Shown here: positions 17,818-26,359 of the stretch, one piece after another
Layout of the letters: the number at the start of each line of letters is the position of its first letter
Position numbering within the stretch: the stretch's first letter is position 1
Source: Sphingobium ummariense RL-3
GTDB taxonomy: Bacteria > Pseudomonadota > Alphaproteobacteria > Sphingomonadales > Sphingomonadaceae
Assembly (NCBI RefSeq): GCF_000447205.1
Contig: NZ_AUWY01000120.1
Span: 185,858 to 249,857, forward strand
Reading direction: 5' to 3'
Length of the DNA: 64,000 bases
Made by a program: the position numbers and the translations under genes
Notes under the pieces: model-generated
The model's database searches: none
Told to the model about the DNA's origin: nothing
What the model saw: only the letters and a program-made list of their open reading frames with translations

Positions 17818-18210
17818 TCAGCGCAGGGGCGGCGCCCGCGCGCGCCGGATGCGGCGCGGCGCGGAGGGCAGGGGAGCGGAACGCCTGGGAAGGGCGGGGG
17901 AGCGCGGAAGCAATCGCCAGGCCAGCAGGACGGCCATCGTGGCGGCCAGGACCATGGCGGGCAGGGAGGATGGCGTCGGGGGCAGCCCGTCGGGCAGCGC
18001 GGGGGCCTGCGCCAGCGGCTTGGCGGGCGAGCGCGCCTTGAGCACGACGCTGGTGGTCGCGGGGTTGAAGGCGGAGCCGGTCAGCTTGCTGGCGGGCGCT
18101 CCCAGCGGCAGCACGGCGCAGAGCAGCGCGACCAGGATCGCCACCCACAGGGTCGCGACGAAGGGCAGCCGCCCTGTCGTTCGCTGGTCCCGGTGCCTCG
18201 ATGGCGGCAT
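17818..18210 (-). CDS. hypothetical membrane protein with two hydrophobic helices
   Basis: A 130-aa protein with a basic N-terminus, a first helix (about 17-38, LWVAILVALLCAVLPLG), a Thr/Ser/Pro-rich loop and a second helix (about 84-100, MVLAATMAVLLAW), then an Arg/Pro-rich tail. No family is recognised. The ATG at 18210 has GGAAGGAG about 10 bases upstream. Frames on both strands are open here because of high GC, so the call rests on the ribosome-binding site, the helices and co-direction with the next small gene. Confidence 0.6.
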   Translation of the reverse strand: MPPSRHRDQRTTGRLPFVATLWVAILVALLCAVLPLGAPASKLTGSAFNPATTSVVLKARSPAKPLAQAPALPDGLPPTPSSLPAMVLAATMAVLLAWRLLPRSPALPRRSAPLPSAPRRIRRARAPPLR

Positions 18211-18370
18211 GTGTCGCGTGCTCCTTCCCGGCGGAAGATAGGCATCGGCGGCGCGCAGCGCCAGTCCGCTTTCAGTCGCCATCCCTCGCGGGAAGGCTCA
18301 GCGACACTGTGAACTTCGCTCCGGCCAGCAAAGACTGCGGACGACTTTCGCTTGAAGCGCCCCATAGCGG

Positions 18371-18399
18371 TTGACAGAATCGCCACCTTCCACTACCGG
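18371..18399 (+). promoter_or_regulatory. possible rplU promoter
   Basis: TTGACA at 18371-18376 is a perfect -35 box. The hexamer 17 bp later (TACCGG, 18394-18399) is a poor -10. The 270-bp gap upstream of rplU holds nothing else that I recognise. Confidence 0.35.
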
Positions 18400-18480
18400 G
18401 CCACTTTCCCGCGCGGGTCTGATAGGGCGACAATCCTCGACGATCTGCGTAAAGCAGATTTGGACGAGAAGAGAAAAGCC

Positions 18481-18846
18481 ATGTTCGCAGTCGTGCGCAC
18501 GGGCGGCAAGCAGTATCGCGTCGCCGCCGGAGACAAGATCGTCGTCGAGAAGCTGGCCGGTGAGGCCGGCGACAAGGTGACCCTGGACGATGTCCTGCTC
18601 GCCGGTGAAGGCAGCGATCTCAAGGATACCAAGGGCCTGACCGTGGCCGCCGAAATCGTCGCGCAGGCGAAGGGCGAGAAGGTCATCGTCTTTAAGAAGC
18701 GCCGCCGGCACAATTACCGTCGCCGCAACGGCCACCGCCAGAACCACACGATCCTGAAGATCGTGGCGATCGGCGCGGAAGAGAAGAAGGCCAAGAAGGC
18801 CGCCGCCAAGACCGAAGACGCGGCTCCGGCCGCTGCCGAAGCCTGA
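18481..18846 (+). CDS. rplU: 50S ribosomal protein L21
   Basis: L21 of the large subunit, 121 aa, starting [18 protein letters not shown], with the basic RNA-binding stretch [17 protein letters not shown] and a C-terminal Ala/Lys-rich extension of about 20 residues. The ATG at 18481 matches the conserved L21 N-terminus. rpmA follows 35 bp downstream. Confidence 0.99.
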   Translation: MFAVVRTGGKQYRVAAGDKIVVEKLAGEAGDKVTLDDVLLAGEGSDLKDTKGLTVAAEIVAQAKGEKVIVFKKRRRHNYRRRNGHRQNHTILKIVAIGAEEKKAKKAAAKTEDAAPAAAEA

Positions 18847-18881
18847 TCGCTTCCGGCCCGACAGATTCGAGGAGTTAGACA

Positions 18882-19151
18882 ATGGCACATAAGAAAGCTG
18901 GCGGTTCGTCGCGCAACGGTCGCGATTCCGAATCGAAGCGCCTTGGCGTCAAGAAGTTCGGTGGTCAGGACGTGATCGGCGGCAACATCATCATTCGCCA
19001 GCGCGGCACCCGCGTCTATCCCGGCCGCAATGTCGGCATGGGCAAGGACCACACGCTGTTCGCGCTCAGCGAAGGCAAGGTCGTGTTCCACGACGGCAAG
19101 CTCGGCCGCAAATATGTGTCGGTCGACGCCGTGGCCGAAGCGGCCGAATAA
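18882..19151 (+). CDS. rpmA: 50S ribosomal protein L27
   Basis: L27, near the peptidyl transferase centre, 89 aa, starting [19 protein letters not shown], which is the usual directly translated form without a cleaved N-terminal extension. It is cotranscribed with rplU. A hairpin at 19153-19175 and a terminator at 19229-19258 follow. Confidence 0.99.
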   Translation: MAHKKAGGSSRNGRDSESKRLGVKKFGGQDVIGGNIIIRQRGTRVYPGRNVGMGKDHTLFALSEGKVVFHDGKLGRKYVSVDAVAEAAE

Positions 19152-19228
19152 CGGACGATCGATGACGGATCGTCCTTCGCAGGGGCGATCCTCCCGGCAT
19201 CACAATGCCGGTGGTTCGAGGGAAACAA

Positions 19229-19258
19229 GGGGCGCCCCACCCGGGAGCGCCCCTTTTT
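19229..19258 (+). terminator. Rho-independent terminator after rpmA
   Basis: GGGGCGC at 19229-19235 pairs with GCGCCCC at 19247-19253, followed by TTTTT. A perfect 8-bp hairpin (19153-19160 with 19168-19175) and a second (about 19194-19212) precede it. Confidence 0.85.
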
Positions 19259-19442
19259 CCGTTGCATCGACCGGCCGTCTGGCCGGTCCTCACAGCTGAA
19301 CCGGCTCTCCCCTCATTTTCCCTCAACCCTCTGGAACCTCGGTCCTTTTCGCGCGTCGTGCGGGCGGGGCCCAGCCGGAGGACCATCGTCGCCAAGCCGT
19401 AACTTTTTGCGGTCATTGGCGTGCAGAAAAGAGGAGAGACCC

Positions 19443-20009
19443 ATGTTCGCTCGTACCCCCCGCCTGCTGCTCCGGCCCGGCTGGATGGAGGACGCCCCCG
19501 CTCTCGCCGCCGCGATCGGCGACGAAGCCGTGCTGCGGAACCTGTCGCGCGCGCCCGCGCCCTATTCGCTGGCCGATGCCGAAGCCTTTCTGGCGCTGCC
19601 GCAGGAACCGCGCCTGCCCCGCCTGCTGGCCTTCACCCGTACCCAGGGCGCGCCGCGCCTCGTCGGCGGCTGCGGCCTGCACCGCGACGAGGAGGGCCGG
19701 GCCGAACTCGGCTATTGGATTGCCCGTCCCTATTGGGGCCTGGGCTTCGCCACGGAGGCGGCCCGCGCCGTGCTCAGCATGGGAAGGGCCAGCGGTGTCA
19801 CCGACATCCGCGCCGGACACTTCGCGGACAATCCCGCCTCGGGCAATGTCCTGCGCAAGCTGGGCTTCCGCTTCACCGGACGGACGGAACGGCGCTTCAG
19901 CCTTGGCCGAAATGCAGAGGTAGATTGCCTGCTGTTCGAGGAAGGCGAGCCGCAGCGCAACCTGAACGATCCCGCCATGGATCTTTACGAGGATGCGATG
20001 GCTGCCTGA
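19443..20009 (+). CDS. GNAT family N-acetyltransferase
   Basis: A 188-aa RimJ/RimL-like acetyltransferase, with LLLRPGWMEDAPAL near the N-terminus, the acetyl-CoA loop region GYWIARPYWGLGFATEA and the terminal NPASGNVLRKLGFRFTGR motif. It starts at 19443 after GAGGAGA. The target is unknown; RimJ/RimL relatives acetylate protein N-termini or small amines. A GNAT gene often lies between rpmA and obgE in alphaproteobacteria, but here obgE is elsewhere. Confidence 0.92.
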   Translation: MFARTPRLLLRPGWMEDAPALAAAIGDEAVLRNLSRAPAPYSLADAEAFLALPQEPRLPRLLAFTRTQGAPRLVGGCGLHRDEEGRAELGYWIARPYWGLGFATEAARAVLSMGRASGVTDIRAGHFADNPASGNVLRKLGFRFTGRTERRFSLGRNAEVDCLLFEEGEPQRNLNDPAMDLYEDAMAA

Positions 20010-20020
20010 CTCCTTGCCGC

Positions 20021-20048
20021 GTTCCCTCCCCTGACCGGGGGAGGGAAC
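20021..20048. terminator. perfect hairpin between convergent genes
   Basis: GTTCCCTCCCC (20021-20031) and its exact complement (20038-20048) with a 6-nt loop lie between the GNAT gene (ends 20009) and the FAD oxidoreductase (ends 20062). It probably serves both directions, although no U run is present. Confidence 0.55.
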
Positions 20049-20061
20049 GCCGGGGCAGCTT

Positions 20062-21672
20062 CTATCCTCTTCCCCGCCACCGTCCGAACAGCGTCCGGTC
20101 CTTCAGCACCTCCCGCGCGGCATTATGTCCCGGCGCGCCGGTCACGCCGCCACCCGGATGCGTGCCCGCGCCGCACATGTAGAGGCCCTTCACCGGCCCG
20201 CGATAGGCGCCGTGGCCCAGCACCGGCCGCGCCGACCACATCTGGTCCAGCGTCAGGTTACCGTGCATGATGTCGCCGCCGACCAGCCCGAACTTGCGCT
20301 CCAGGTCGAGCGGCGAATGGATCTGCAGCGCGATCACGCTCTTCGCAAAGCCCGGCGCATAGGCGTCCACCGTCGCGACGATATGGTCCGCCGCCGCCTC
20401 GCGCTCCTCGTCCCAACTGCGTCCGTCCGGCAGCTCCGGCGCGAATTGCTGGCAGAACAGGCTGGCGACATGGGCGCCTTCGGGCGCCAGGCTGTCGTCG
20501 ATGGTGGACGGTATCAGCATCTCGACGATCGGCTGCTTCGACCATCCGTACCGCTTCGCGTCCAGGAACGCCCGGTCCATATAGTCCAGCGTTGGCGCGA
20601 TGATGATGCCCGACTGGTGATGCTCCCCGGTGCCCGGTAGGCAGGCGAAGTCGGGCAGGGCGGACAGCGCCACGTTCATGCGGAACGTGCCCGACCCCGC
20701 CTTGAACGCGCGGATGCGCTTCAGGAAATCGGCGGGCAGGTCGGCGGGCGTCATCATCCGCTCATAGAGCAGCTTCGGGCCGACATTGGCGATGACGGCG
20801 GCGCCCATCACCTCCTCGCCGCTCTCCAGCCGGACGCCCACCGCGCGCGCCCCGTCCACCAGCACGCTCGCCACGGGCGCTTCCAGGCTGATCTCCACGC
20901 CCATGGCGGTCACGACCTTCGCCATGATCTGCGTGATCGCCCCCATGCCGCCGACGCTGTGGCCCCAGGCGCCTTTCTTCCCGTTCACCTCGCCGAACAC
21001 ATGGTGCAGCAGCACATAGGCGCTGCCCGGCGTGTCCGGGCTGGCATAGTTGCCGACCACCGCGTCGAAGCCGAACGCCGCCTTCACCGCGTCGCTCTCG
21101 AACCAGCTGTCGAGGAAGGTCCGCGCCGACTTGGCAAACAGGTCCAGCACGTCGCGCTGCTGTTCGATCGGAAGCGCGGCGATCCGCCGGCCCTGCCGCA
21201 CCGCGTCGGTGATGGTGGCAAGGCCGTCGCCGACATTGGGGGGCGCCTTCAGCACCAGGTCGCGCAGTACGTCAGCGACGACTTCCAGCGCGTCGTAATA
21301 GGCGGGAAGGGCGGCCGCGTCCCTGGCGCTGAACTTCGCGAACTCGGCCTGCGTCCGCTCCAGCCCGCCGCCCAGCTTCAGATACCCGCCATCGGGCTGC
21401 GGCAGGAAATTGCTGACCGGCCGCTCGATCACGCGATAGCCGTGATCGGCGAGCTTCATGTCGCGGATGACCTTGGGATTGAGCAGGCTGACCGTGTAGC
21501 TCGCGGTCGAGTTGCGGAAGCCGGGATGGAACTCCTCGGTCACCGCTGCGCCGCCCACCACCGCGCGCCGCTCCAGGATGCGCACCCTGTATCCCGCCCG
21601 CGCGAGGTAGAAGGCGCAGACAAGCCCGTTATGCCCCCCGCCGATGATGACGGCGTCGTAGGATGTGGTCAT
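20062..21672 (-). CDS. FAD-dependent oxidoreductase, phytoene-desaturase/PYROXD2-like
   Basis: A 536-aa flavoprotein with the dinucleotide motif IIGGGHNG (9-16) directly followed by the ILERR segment, and a C-terminal FAD motif GLYMCGAGTHPGGGVTGAPG typical of the NAD(P)/FAD oxidoreductases related to carotenoid desaturases and PYROXD2. No crt genes are nearby, so a carotenoid role is not supported. It lies downstream of a Rieske oxygenase gene on the same strand and may act in the same pathway. The start at 21672 is preceded by GGAAGGACAAGAG; residues upstream are encoded by a type B repeat. Confidence 0.88.
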   Translation of the reverse strand: MTTSYDAVIIGGGHNGLVCAFYLARAGYRVRILERRAVVGGAAVTEEFHPGFRNSTASYTVSLLNPKVIRDMKLADHGYRVIERPVSNFLPQPDGGYLKLGGGLERTQAEFAKFSARDAAALPAYYDALEVVADVLRDLVLKAPPNVGDGLATITDAVRQGRRIAALPIEQQRDVLDLFAKSARTFLDSWFESDAVKAAFGFDAVVGNYASPDTPGSAYVLLHHVFGEVNGKKGAWGHSVGGMGAITQIMAKVVTAMGVEISLEAPVASVLVDGARAVGVRLESGEEVMGAAVIANVGPKLLYERMMTPADLPADFLKRIRAFKAGSGTFRMNVALSALPDFACLPGTGEHHQSGIIIAPTLDYMDRAFLDAKRYGWSKQPIVEMLIPSTIDDSLAPEGAHVASLFCQQFAPELPDGRSWDEEREAAADHIVATVDAYAPGFAKSVIALQIHSPLDLERKFGLVGGDIMHGNLTLDQMWSARPVLGHGAYRGPVKGLYMCGAGTHPGGGVTGAPGHNAAREVLKDRTLFGRWRGRG

Positions 21673-21693
21673 CTCTTGTCCTTCCCCCTGTTC

Positions 21694-21780
21694 GTCATCC
21701 CCGCGCAGGCGGGGATCCATCTCTCAGCCCCGCGTCCTGGGACAAGGCCGGCGATGGATTCCCGCCTTCGCGGGAATGAC
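21694..21780. repeat. type B inverted repeat (variant) at the Rieske gene 3' end
   Basis: Arms 21694-21721 and 21753-21780 are 28 nt with three mismatches; the left arm begins GTCATCCCCGCGCAGG. The element supplies the stop codon and last residues of the Rieske protein and lies 22 bp upstream of the FAD oxidoreductase start. Confidence 0.85.
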
Positions 21781-22936
21781 CGACATTATCGGGACGGAAC
21801 GACCATCCCATCCCCGGCGCCCGATGCAGCCGCGCCTCCGGAATGACCTTCCGCATCCGTCCGCAGAAATGCCGCAACGCCACTTCCTGCTCGCTCAGCG
21901 GCCCCACCATGAAGCTGTCCGATGCCATCCCCGCCTGCACCCGCGCGACGAGCGCCGTGTCCTCCGCATTGACCTGCCGGTTGATCCGCCAGTTGAGGTA
22001 GCGCGCCGCCTTCATCTCCCGCCGCTCGTCAGGAATCGCATAGCTGATCTCCCGGATCAGTGTCTGCGTCGGCGACACCGGCAGCCACTGCATGAAGTCC
22101 ACCTGGTCGGGATAGATGTCGAAGGCGATGTTGGGCCAAAGCTTGAAATAGGTCCAAAGCCGCTGCCGCTCGGGCGGCAGGTGCGGCACCTCGGGCAGGA
22201 AATGCTGATAGGCCCGCTCGGACGGATGCGCGGACGGACGGTCGAGGATCGGCCCCCACATCCGGTCCAAATGGGCCGACGCCTCCACGCCATAGCCGTC
22301 GCCCATCAGCCGCTTGAGGCCCGGATGCGCGACGGCGATGTGCAGCCCGTCCGAATAATTGTCGCCGATATTCTTCCAGTTCACCTCGCGCGGCCGCAAT
22401 GTCACCCGGCCGAGCGCGCGCAATTCAGGGAAGCGGTAGGGGGCGATCTCCTGCCGATAGGGCGCCATCATCTCGTCGACCGAAGGCCCGCCGTCGTCCT
22501 CCAGCCGGACGAACAGGAATCCCAGGAAATCCTCCACCTCCACCGGCGTCAGGCCATGCGCGTCCCAGTCGACATCGCCATAGCTCGCCTTCATCGGTAC
22601 CCCGGTCAGCCGCCCGTCGCTGCCGTAGGTCCAGGCATGATAGGGACAGACCAGCCTGCGGGCGCAGCCGCTAGGCCCGTCGAGGATGCGCGCGCCACGA
22701 TGGCGGCAGACATTGGTGAAGGCCCGCACCGCGCCATCGTCACCGCGGATGACGATCACGCTCTCGCCGATGGCATCCAGGAGATGATAATCGCCCGCGG
22801 CCGGGATGTCGCTGGCATGGCAGACGATCTGCCAGCTCGGGCGGAAGATGCGGCGCAGTTCGACGGCAAAGAACTCGGGATCGCTGTAGGTCCAGGCCGG
22901 CAGGCTCCAGCCCGCATCGCCGTCTGTCTCGTCCAC
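21695..22936 (-). CDS. Rieske-type aromatic-ring-hydroxylating dioxygenase, alpha-subunit-like
   Basis: A 413-aa terminal oxygenase with a Rieske [2Fe-2S] site, C77-R-H79 and C97-P-Y-H100, and a mononuclear iron site in GDNYSDGLHIAVAHP (H199, H204). Such enzymes hydroxylate or demethylate aromatic or aliphatic substrates using electrons from a reductase not encoded here. Translation starts at GTG 22936 after GGGAGCGAGG. The last about 30 residues (from 384, beginning NVGHSREGGNP) are encoded by a type B repeat, so the original protein was probably shorter. A 20-bp dyad overlaps the likely promoter. Confidence 0.92.
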   Translation of the reverse strand: MDETDGDAGWSLPAWTYSDPEFFAVELRRIFRPSWQIVCHASDIPAAGDYHLLDAIGESVIVIRGDDGAVRAFTNVCRHRGARILDGPSGCARRLVCPYHAWTYGSDGRLTGVPMKASYGDVDWDAHGLTPVEVEDFLGFLFVRLEDDGGPSVDEMMAPYRQEIAPYRFPELRALGRVTLRPREVNWKNIGDNYSDGLHIAVAHPGLKRLMGDGYGVEASAHLDRMWGPILDRPSAHPSERAYQHFLPEVPHLPPERQRLWTYFKLWPNIAFDIYPDQVDFMQWLPVSPTQTLIREISYAIPDERREMKAARYLNWRINRQVNAEDTALVARVQAGMASDSFMVGPLSEQEVALRHFCGRMRKVIPEARLHRAPGMGWSFRPDNVGHSREGGNPSPALSQDAGLRDGSPPARG

Positions 22937-22954
22937 GCCTCGCTCCCGCCGTAA

Positions 22955-22974
22955 TATTATACGACCGTATAATA
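22955..22974 (-). promoter_or_regulatory. palindromic operator over a -10 box
   Basis: TATTATAC-GACC-GTATAATA is a perfect dyad (8-bp arms) starting 18 bp upstream of the GTG of the Rieske gene. On the minus strand it contains TATAAT, a consensus -10, and the AT-rich dyad is the kind bound by TetR- or GntR-type repressors. No such regulator gene is adjacent. The rest of the 215-bp gap to 23152 shows nothing I recognise. Confidence 0.6.
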
Positions 22975-23151
22975 AGGTTTCGGAAGGCGCAACAACTGGC
23001 CGCCTCGCTCTACGCCTTTAGCGGGTCCGCTCCGGTATTTCGCCCCCAGTCCTTCAGGATAGCCCCGCGCTTCGGCACCGCTTCCCAGGGGGAGGACGAA
23101 CCAGCCCCTGGTAACCGCACCCACCCCATAGTCCGGGCGCCCATCGCCCCC

Positions 23152-24120
23152 TCACTCGCCACTGGATCGTTCCGCATAGTGCCGCGCCAGCAGCGCGCAG
23201 GCGATCAGCTGGATCTGGTGGAACAGCATGACCGGCAGGATGATCGGACCAACGGCGCTGGCCGGGAACAGCACGCCCGCGATCGGCACGCCCGATGCCA
23301 GGCTCTTCTTCGAGCCGCAGAACTGCAGCACGATGGCGTCCTCGCGCGACAGCCCGATCAGCCGGCCCAACCCCCAGGTGAAGATCAGCACCAGCGCCAG
23401 CAGCAGGGCGCACAACAGCGCCAGGATCGCCAGTTCCTCTTCCGATACCTTCTGCCAAAGCCCCTCCACCACCGCCGCGCTGAAGGCGGAATAGACCACC
23501 AGCAGGATGGAGGTGCGGTCGACCCGCGACAGCAGCGTCTTGTGCCGCTCCACAAAGCCGCCAATCCATGGGCGCAGCAGGTGGCCGGCAATGAAGGGCA
23601 GCAGCAGCTGCCCGACGATCCCCTCGGCCGACGACAGGGATATCATGCCGCCGCTGCCGCCGCGCTGCATCAACATCGCCACCAGCAGCGGCGTCAGCAG
23701 GATGCCAAGCAGGTTGGAAAAGGACGCGCTGACAACCGCTGCCGCGACATTCCCTCGGGCGATCGCGGTGAAGGCGATGGAGGACTGCACGGTCGATGGC
23801 AGCAGGGTCAGGAACAGCAGCCCCGCCCGCATGTCTTCGGGAATGACGGGCAGCATCTGTGCCCCCAGGCCCAGCAGCGGGAAGACCAGGAAGGTCGTGC
23901 CCAGCGTGGCCAGATGCAGCTTCCACGCCTTGGCACCGCCCCAGATCGCCTCCCGCGACAGCTTTGCGCCATGCAGGAAGAACAGCAGCACGATCCCGGC
24001 ATCCGCCGCCGCCTCCGCGACTCGGGCACCCTCGCCACGCGCGGGAAGGAACGACGCCAGCAGCACCATGCCGATGAGCAATATCAGAAACGGATCGAGG
24101 ATCAGGCGAAGACGGGTCAT
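23152..24120 (-). CDS. bile acid:sodium symporter family protein (SBF-like, YfeH type)
   Basis: A 322-aa membrane protein with about ten helices and the family motifs LLFFLHGAKLSREA, LLPSTVQSSIAFTAIARGN and FCGSKKSLASGVPIA. Members move organic anions with Na+; the bacterial YfeH type has no firmly known substrate. The start at 24120 (MTRLRLILDP) is chosen because upstream sequence lacks membrane character. It is divergent from the crotonase gene, with 127 bp between them. Confidence 0.9.
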   Translation of the reverse strand: MTRLRLILDPFLILLIGMVLLASFLPARGEGARVAEAAADAGIVLLFFLHGAKLSREAIWGGAKAWKLHLATLGTTFLVFPLLGLGAQMLPVIPEDMRAGLLFLTLLPSTVQSSIAFTAIARGNVAAAVVSASFSNLLGILLTPLLVAMLMQRGGSGGMISLSSAEGIVGQLLLPFIAGHLLRPWIGGFVERHKTLLSRVDRTSILLVVYSAFSAAVVEGLWQKVSEEELAILALLCALLLALVLIFTWGLGRLIGLSREDAIVLQFCGSKKSLASGVPIAGVLFPASAVGPIILPVMLFHQIQLIACALLARHYAERSSGE

Positions 24121-24247
24121 TTCCAGCGCCGTAGCGGAATTTGCCCCTCGATCAAACCGGACAGTGAAGCGGCACCGGAAAGGGTTGATCCTTGATGATC
24201 GGCGGCATAGCGCAGAGCAAAGGCGTGACGACGGAGGGTGCACAGGC

Positions 24248-25006
24248 ATGAGCGAAGGCGTGATCCTTATTGAGGGCGAAGGCGTGGTCGAGATCCATAT
24301 CGACCGGCCCGAAAAGAAGAATGCGCTGACCGCCGCGATGTACCGGACCATGACGGCTGCGCTGGCCGATGCCGCCGCCCGCCCGGACATCGCCGTGGTC
24401 CTCTTTGCGGGTAAGGGTGATGCGTTCTGCGCCGGCAACGACCTTCAGGATTTCCTGTCCGGCCCGGCGGGCGGGGAAGCCGCTTTCGCCTTCATCCGTG
24501 CCATCGCCACCTTCGAAAAGCCGCTCGTAGCGGCGGTTCAGGGCCTTGCAGTGGGCGTCGGCACGACCATGCTGTTCCACTGCGACCTCGTCTATGCCAC
24601 GCCGGATGCACGGTTCGTCATGCCCTTCGTCAATCTCGGGCTGGTGCCTGAAGCCGGTTCCAGCCTGCTCGCGCCCGGCATTCTCGGACCGGCGAAGGCG
24701 GCGGCCATGCTGCTGCTGGGCGAGCCGCTGGATGCCGTAGGCGCCGAGAGGGCGGGCCTGCTGACCGGCATCGTTTCCGCCGACGGTCTGCTGGATCATG
24801 CCCGCGCCAAGGCGGCGGCCCTGATGACCAAGCCGCCGGCGGCGCTCGCGGAGACTCGCCGCCTGATGCGCGGTGATCGGTCGCTGATCGAAGCGCGGAT
24901 CGCGGAGGAAGCGGAGGCGTTCATGCGCGCCATGCAATCGGCCGAGGCGCGGGAAGCCTTCACCGCCTTCTTCGAAAAGCGCCCGCCGGTGTTCCGCCGC
25001 AGCTGA
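24248..25006 (+). CDS. enoyl-CoA hydratase/isomerase family protein
   Basis: A 252-aa crotonase-fold protein with VEIHIDRPEKKNALTAAMY, the oxyanion-hole segment FCAGNDLQDF and GLVPEAGSS, which retains one catalytic-type Glu. The other catalytic Glu position seems to be replaced (GVGTTMLFHCD), as in some enoyl-CoA isomerases, so isomerase rather than hydratase activity is possible. The start at 24248 follows GGAGGG. It probably works in fatty-acid or aromatic acyl-CoA breakdown; the pathway is not defined here. Confidence 0.9.
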   Translation: MSEGVILIEGEGVVEIHIDRPEKKNALTAAMYRTMTAALADAAARPDIAVVLFAGKGDAFCAGNDLQDFLSGPAGGEAAFAFIRAIATFEKPLVAAVQGLAVGVGTTMLFHCDLVYATPDARFVMPFVNLGLVPEAGSSLLAPGILGPAKAAAMLLLGEPLDAVGAERAGLLTGIVSADGLLDHARAKAAALMTKPPAALAETRRLMRGDRSLIEARIAEEAEAFMRAMQSAEAREAFTAFFEKRPPVFRRS

Positions 25007-25009
25007 AGG

Positions 25010-25912
25010 TCAGCGCGGTGACTTCCGCTCGAACCGCAGCTCGCTGACGATCACCGCCGCCACGACGAGCAGGCCGCCGAGCAGCGCGGCGGGGGGCAGG
25101 CGTTCCCCCGCGATCCGCCCGATGATCCCCGCCCAGACCGGTTCCCCGGCATAGATCAGCGTTGCCCGTGTCGGCGAAACCGTCTGCTGCGCCCAGTTCA
25201 TGACGAACTGGATCAGCGCGGTCATGACGCCCAGTCCGCCGGCTGCAAGCACCGCGGTCCAGGAAAAGGGCGGTGCCGCCTCCCCGGCGGGGGCCATCGC
25301 CGCGAAGGCAAGCAGCGAAGTGACGCCGAGCTGCACCAGTGTCACCCGCGCGACATTGACCGTCCCCGCCCACAGGCTGATGAAGATAATCTCCAGCGCG
25401 ATCGCGACTGTGCTGATCAGGGTCAGCGTCTCACCGGTGCCCAGCGCCAGCCCTTCTTCCGGCGCCGCGATCAGCACCAGGCCGATGAAGGCCAGCGCCA
25501 CGCCGATCCAGCTCGCCAGCCGGGGCCGCCGCCGCAGGATCAGCCATTGCAGCACCGGCATCAGCGGCACATAGGCGGCGGTGATGAAAGCGGAAGTGCT
25601 GCTGGGAATGGTGCGCAGCCCCCAGCTCTGCAGCGAATAGCCCGCAAAGATGCCCAGCCCGATCGTCCCGCCGGCGATCAGTTCGCGCGCCGTCAGGCCG
25701 CGCAGCACCGGCCAGGCGAGCGGCAGCGCCAATATGGTCGCCGTGCCGAAGCGCAGCCCGACAAAAAAGAGCGGCCCGCTATGCCGCATCGCCTCGTGCA
25801 CGATGAGGAAGGTGCCGCCCCAGAGCAGGGTGACGCCGATCAGCGCCAACTCGGCAGGGCCGATCGTCAGGCTCGGTGCGGCTGGGATTGAGGAGGCGTC
25901 GCCGGAAGACAT
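25010..25912 (-). CDS. EamA/DMT family transporter
   Basis: A 300-aa protein of the drug/metabolite transporter superfamily, with two EamA repeats and about ten helices. Landmarks are GVTLLWGGTFLIVHEAMRHS in the first repeat and SPTRATLIYAGEPVWAGIIG in the second. These are usually exporters of metabolites or amino acids. The gene is convergent with the crotonase gene, with 3 bp between the stops. Confidence 0.92.
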   Translation of the reverse strand: MSSGDASSIPAAPSLTIGPAELALIGVTLLWGGTFLIVHEAMRHSGPLFFVGLRFGTATILALPLAWPVLRGLTARELIAGGTIGLGIFAGYSLQSWGLRTIPSSTSAFITAAYVPLMPVLQWLILRRRPRLASWIGVALAFIGLVLIAAPEEGLALGTGETLTLISTVAIALEIIFISLWAGTVNVARVTLVQLGVTSLLAFAAMAPAGEAAPPFSWTAVLAAGGLGVMTALIQFVMNWAQQTVSPTRATLIYAGEPVWAGIIGRIAGERLPPAALLGGLLVVAAVIVSELRFERKSPR

Positions 25913-25975
25913 AAGAGCGACGTCTGTAGGACGGGAAAACCGGCCGTCAAGGACGACGGCCGGTCACCGCATCAA

Positions 25976-26290
25976 TCAATCATTCTTCAGATCGCGCCCG
26001 GCATTCTGCAGCGTGTCGCCCACGTCACGCTTGGCCTCGTCAGCTTCGCGGCTCGCGTCCCGGCTCGCATTGTCCGCTGCGGCGCCGATCCGGTCGGTGC
26101 CCTCGTCGATCGCGCGACCCGCATCGTCGAGGCCGTTGTCGATCTTCTCGCCCGCGCGGTCGATTGCGCCCCCGACATCGTTGCCGACGTCGGATCCTGC
26201 GTTCTCGATGCTGTCCTGGGCTTTCTCCGAGCAGGCGGAAAGCCCAGCAGCAGACAGGATCGCCGCAGCGGCCAGGAAGGATTTATGCAT
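25976..26290 (-). CDS. small lipoprotein with repetitive acidic/alanine helix
   Basis: A 104-aa protein with a type II signal peptide: a hydrophobic core then LSAC, lipidated Cys at position 20. The mature part is a low-complexity amphipathic sequence rich in Asp, Ala, Gly and Arg with recurrent DxxGxxID-type units, resembling LEA-like or YtxH-like stress proteins. No family is assigned. It sits between the EamA gene and the MarR gene, all on the minus strand. Confidence 0.8.
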   Translation of the reverse strand: MHKSFLAAAAILSAAGLSACSEKAQDSIENAGSDVGNDVGGAIDRAGEKIDNGLDDAGRAIDEGTDRIGAAADNASRDASREADEAKRDVGDTLQNAGRDLKND

Positions 26291-26359
26291 GGGTTGGTCC
26301 TCACTCCGGTCAAAGATGTCGCTAAAGCGCTGGGAGGACGAGAAAGTTGCGTCGGCGGC

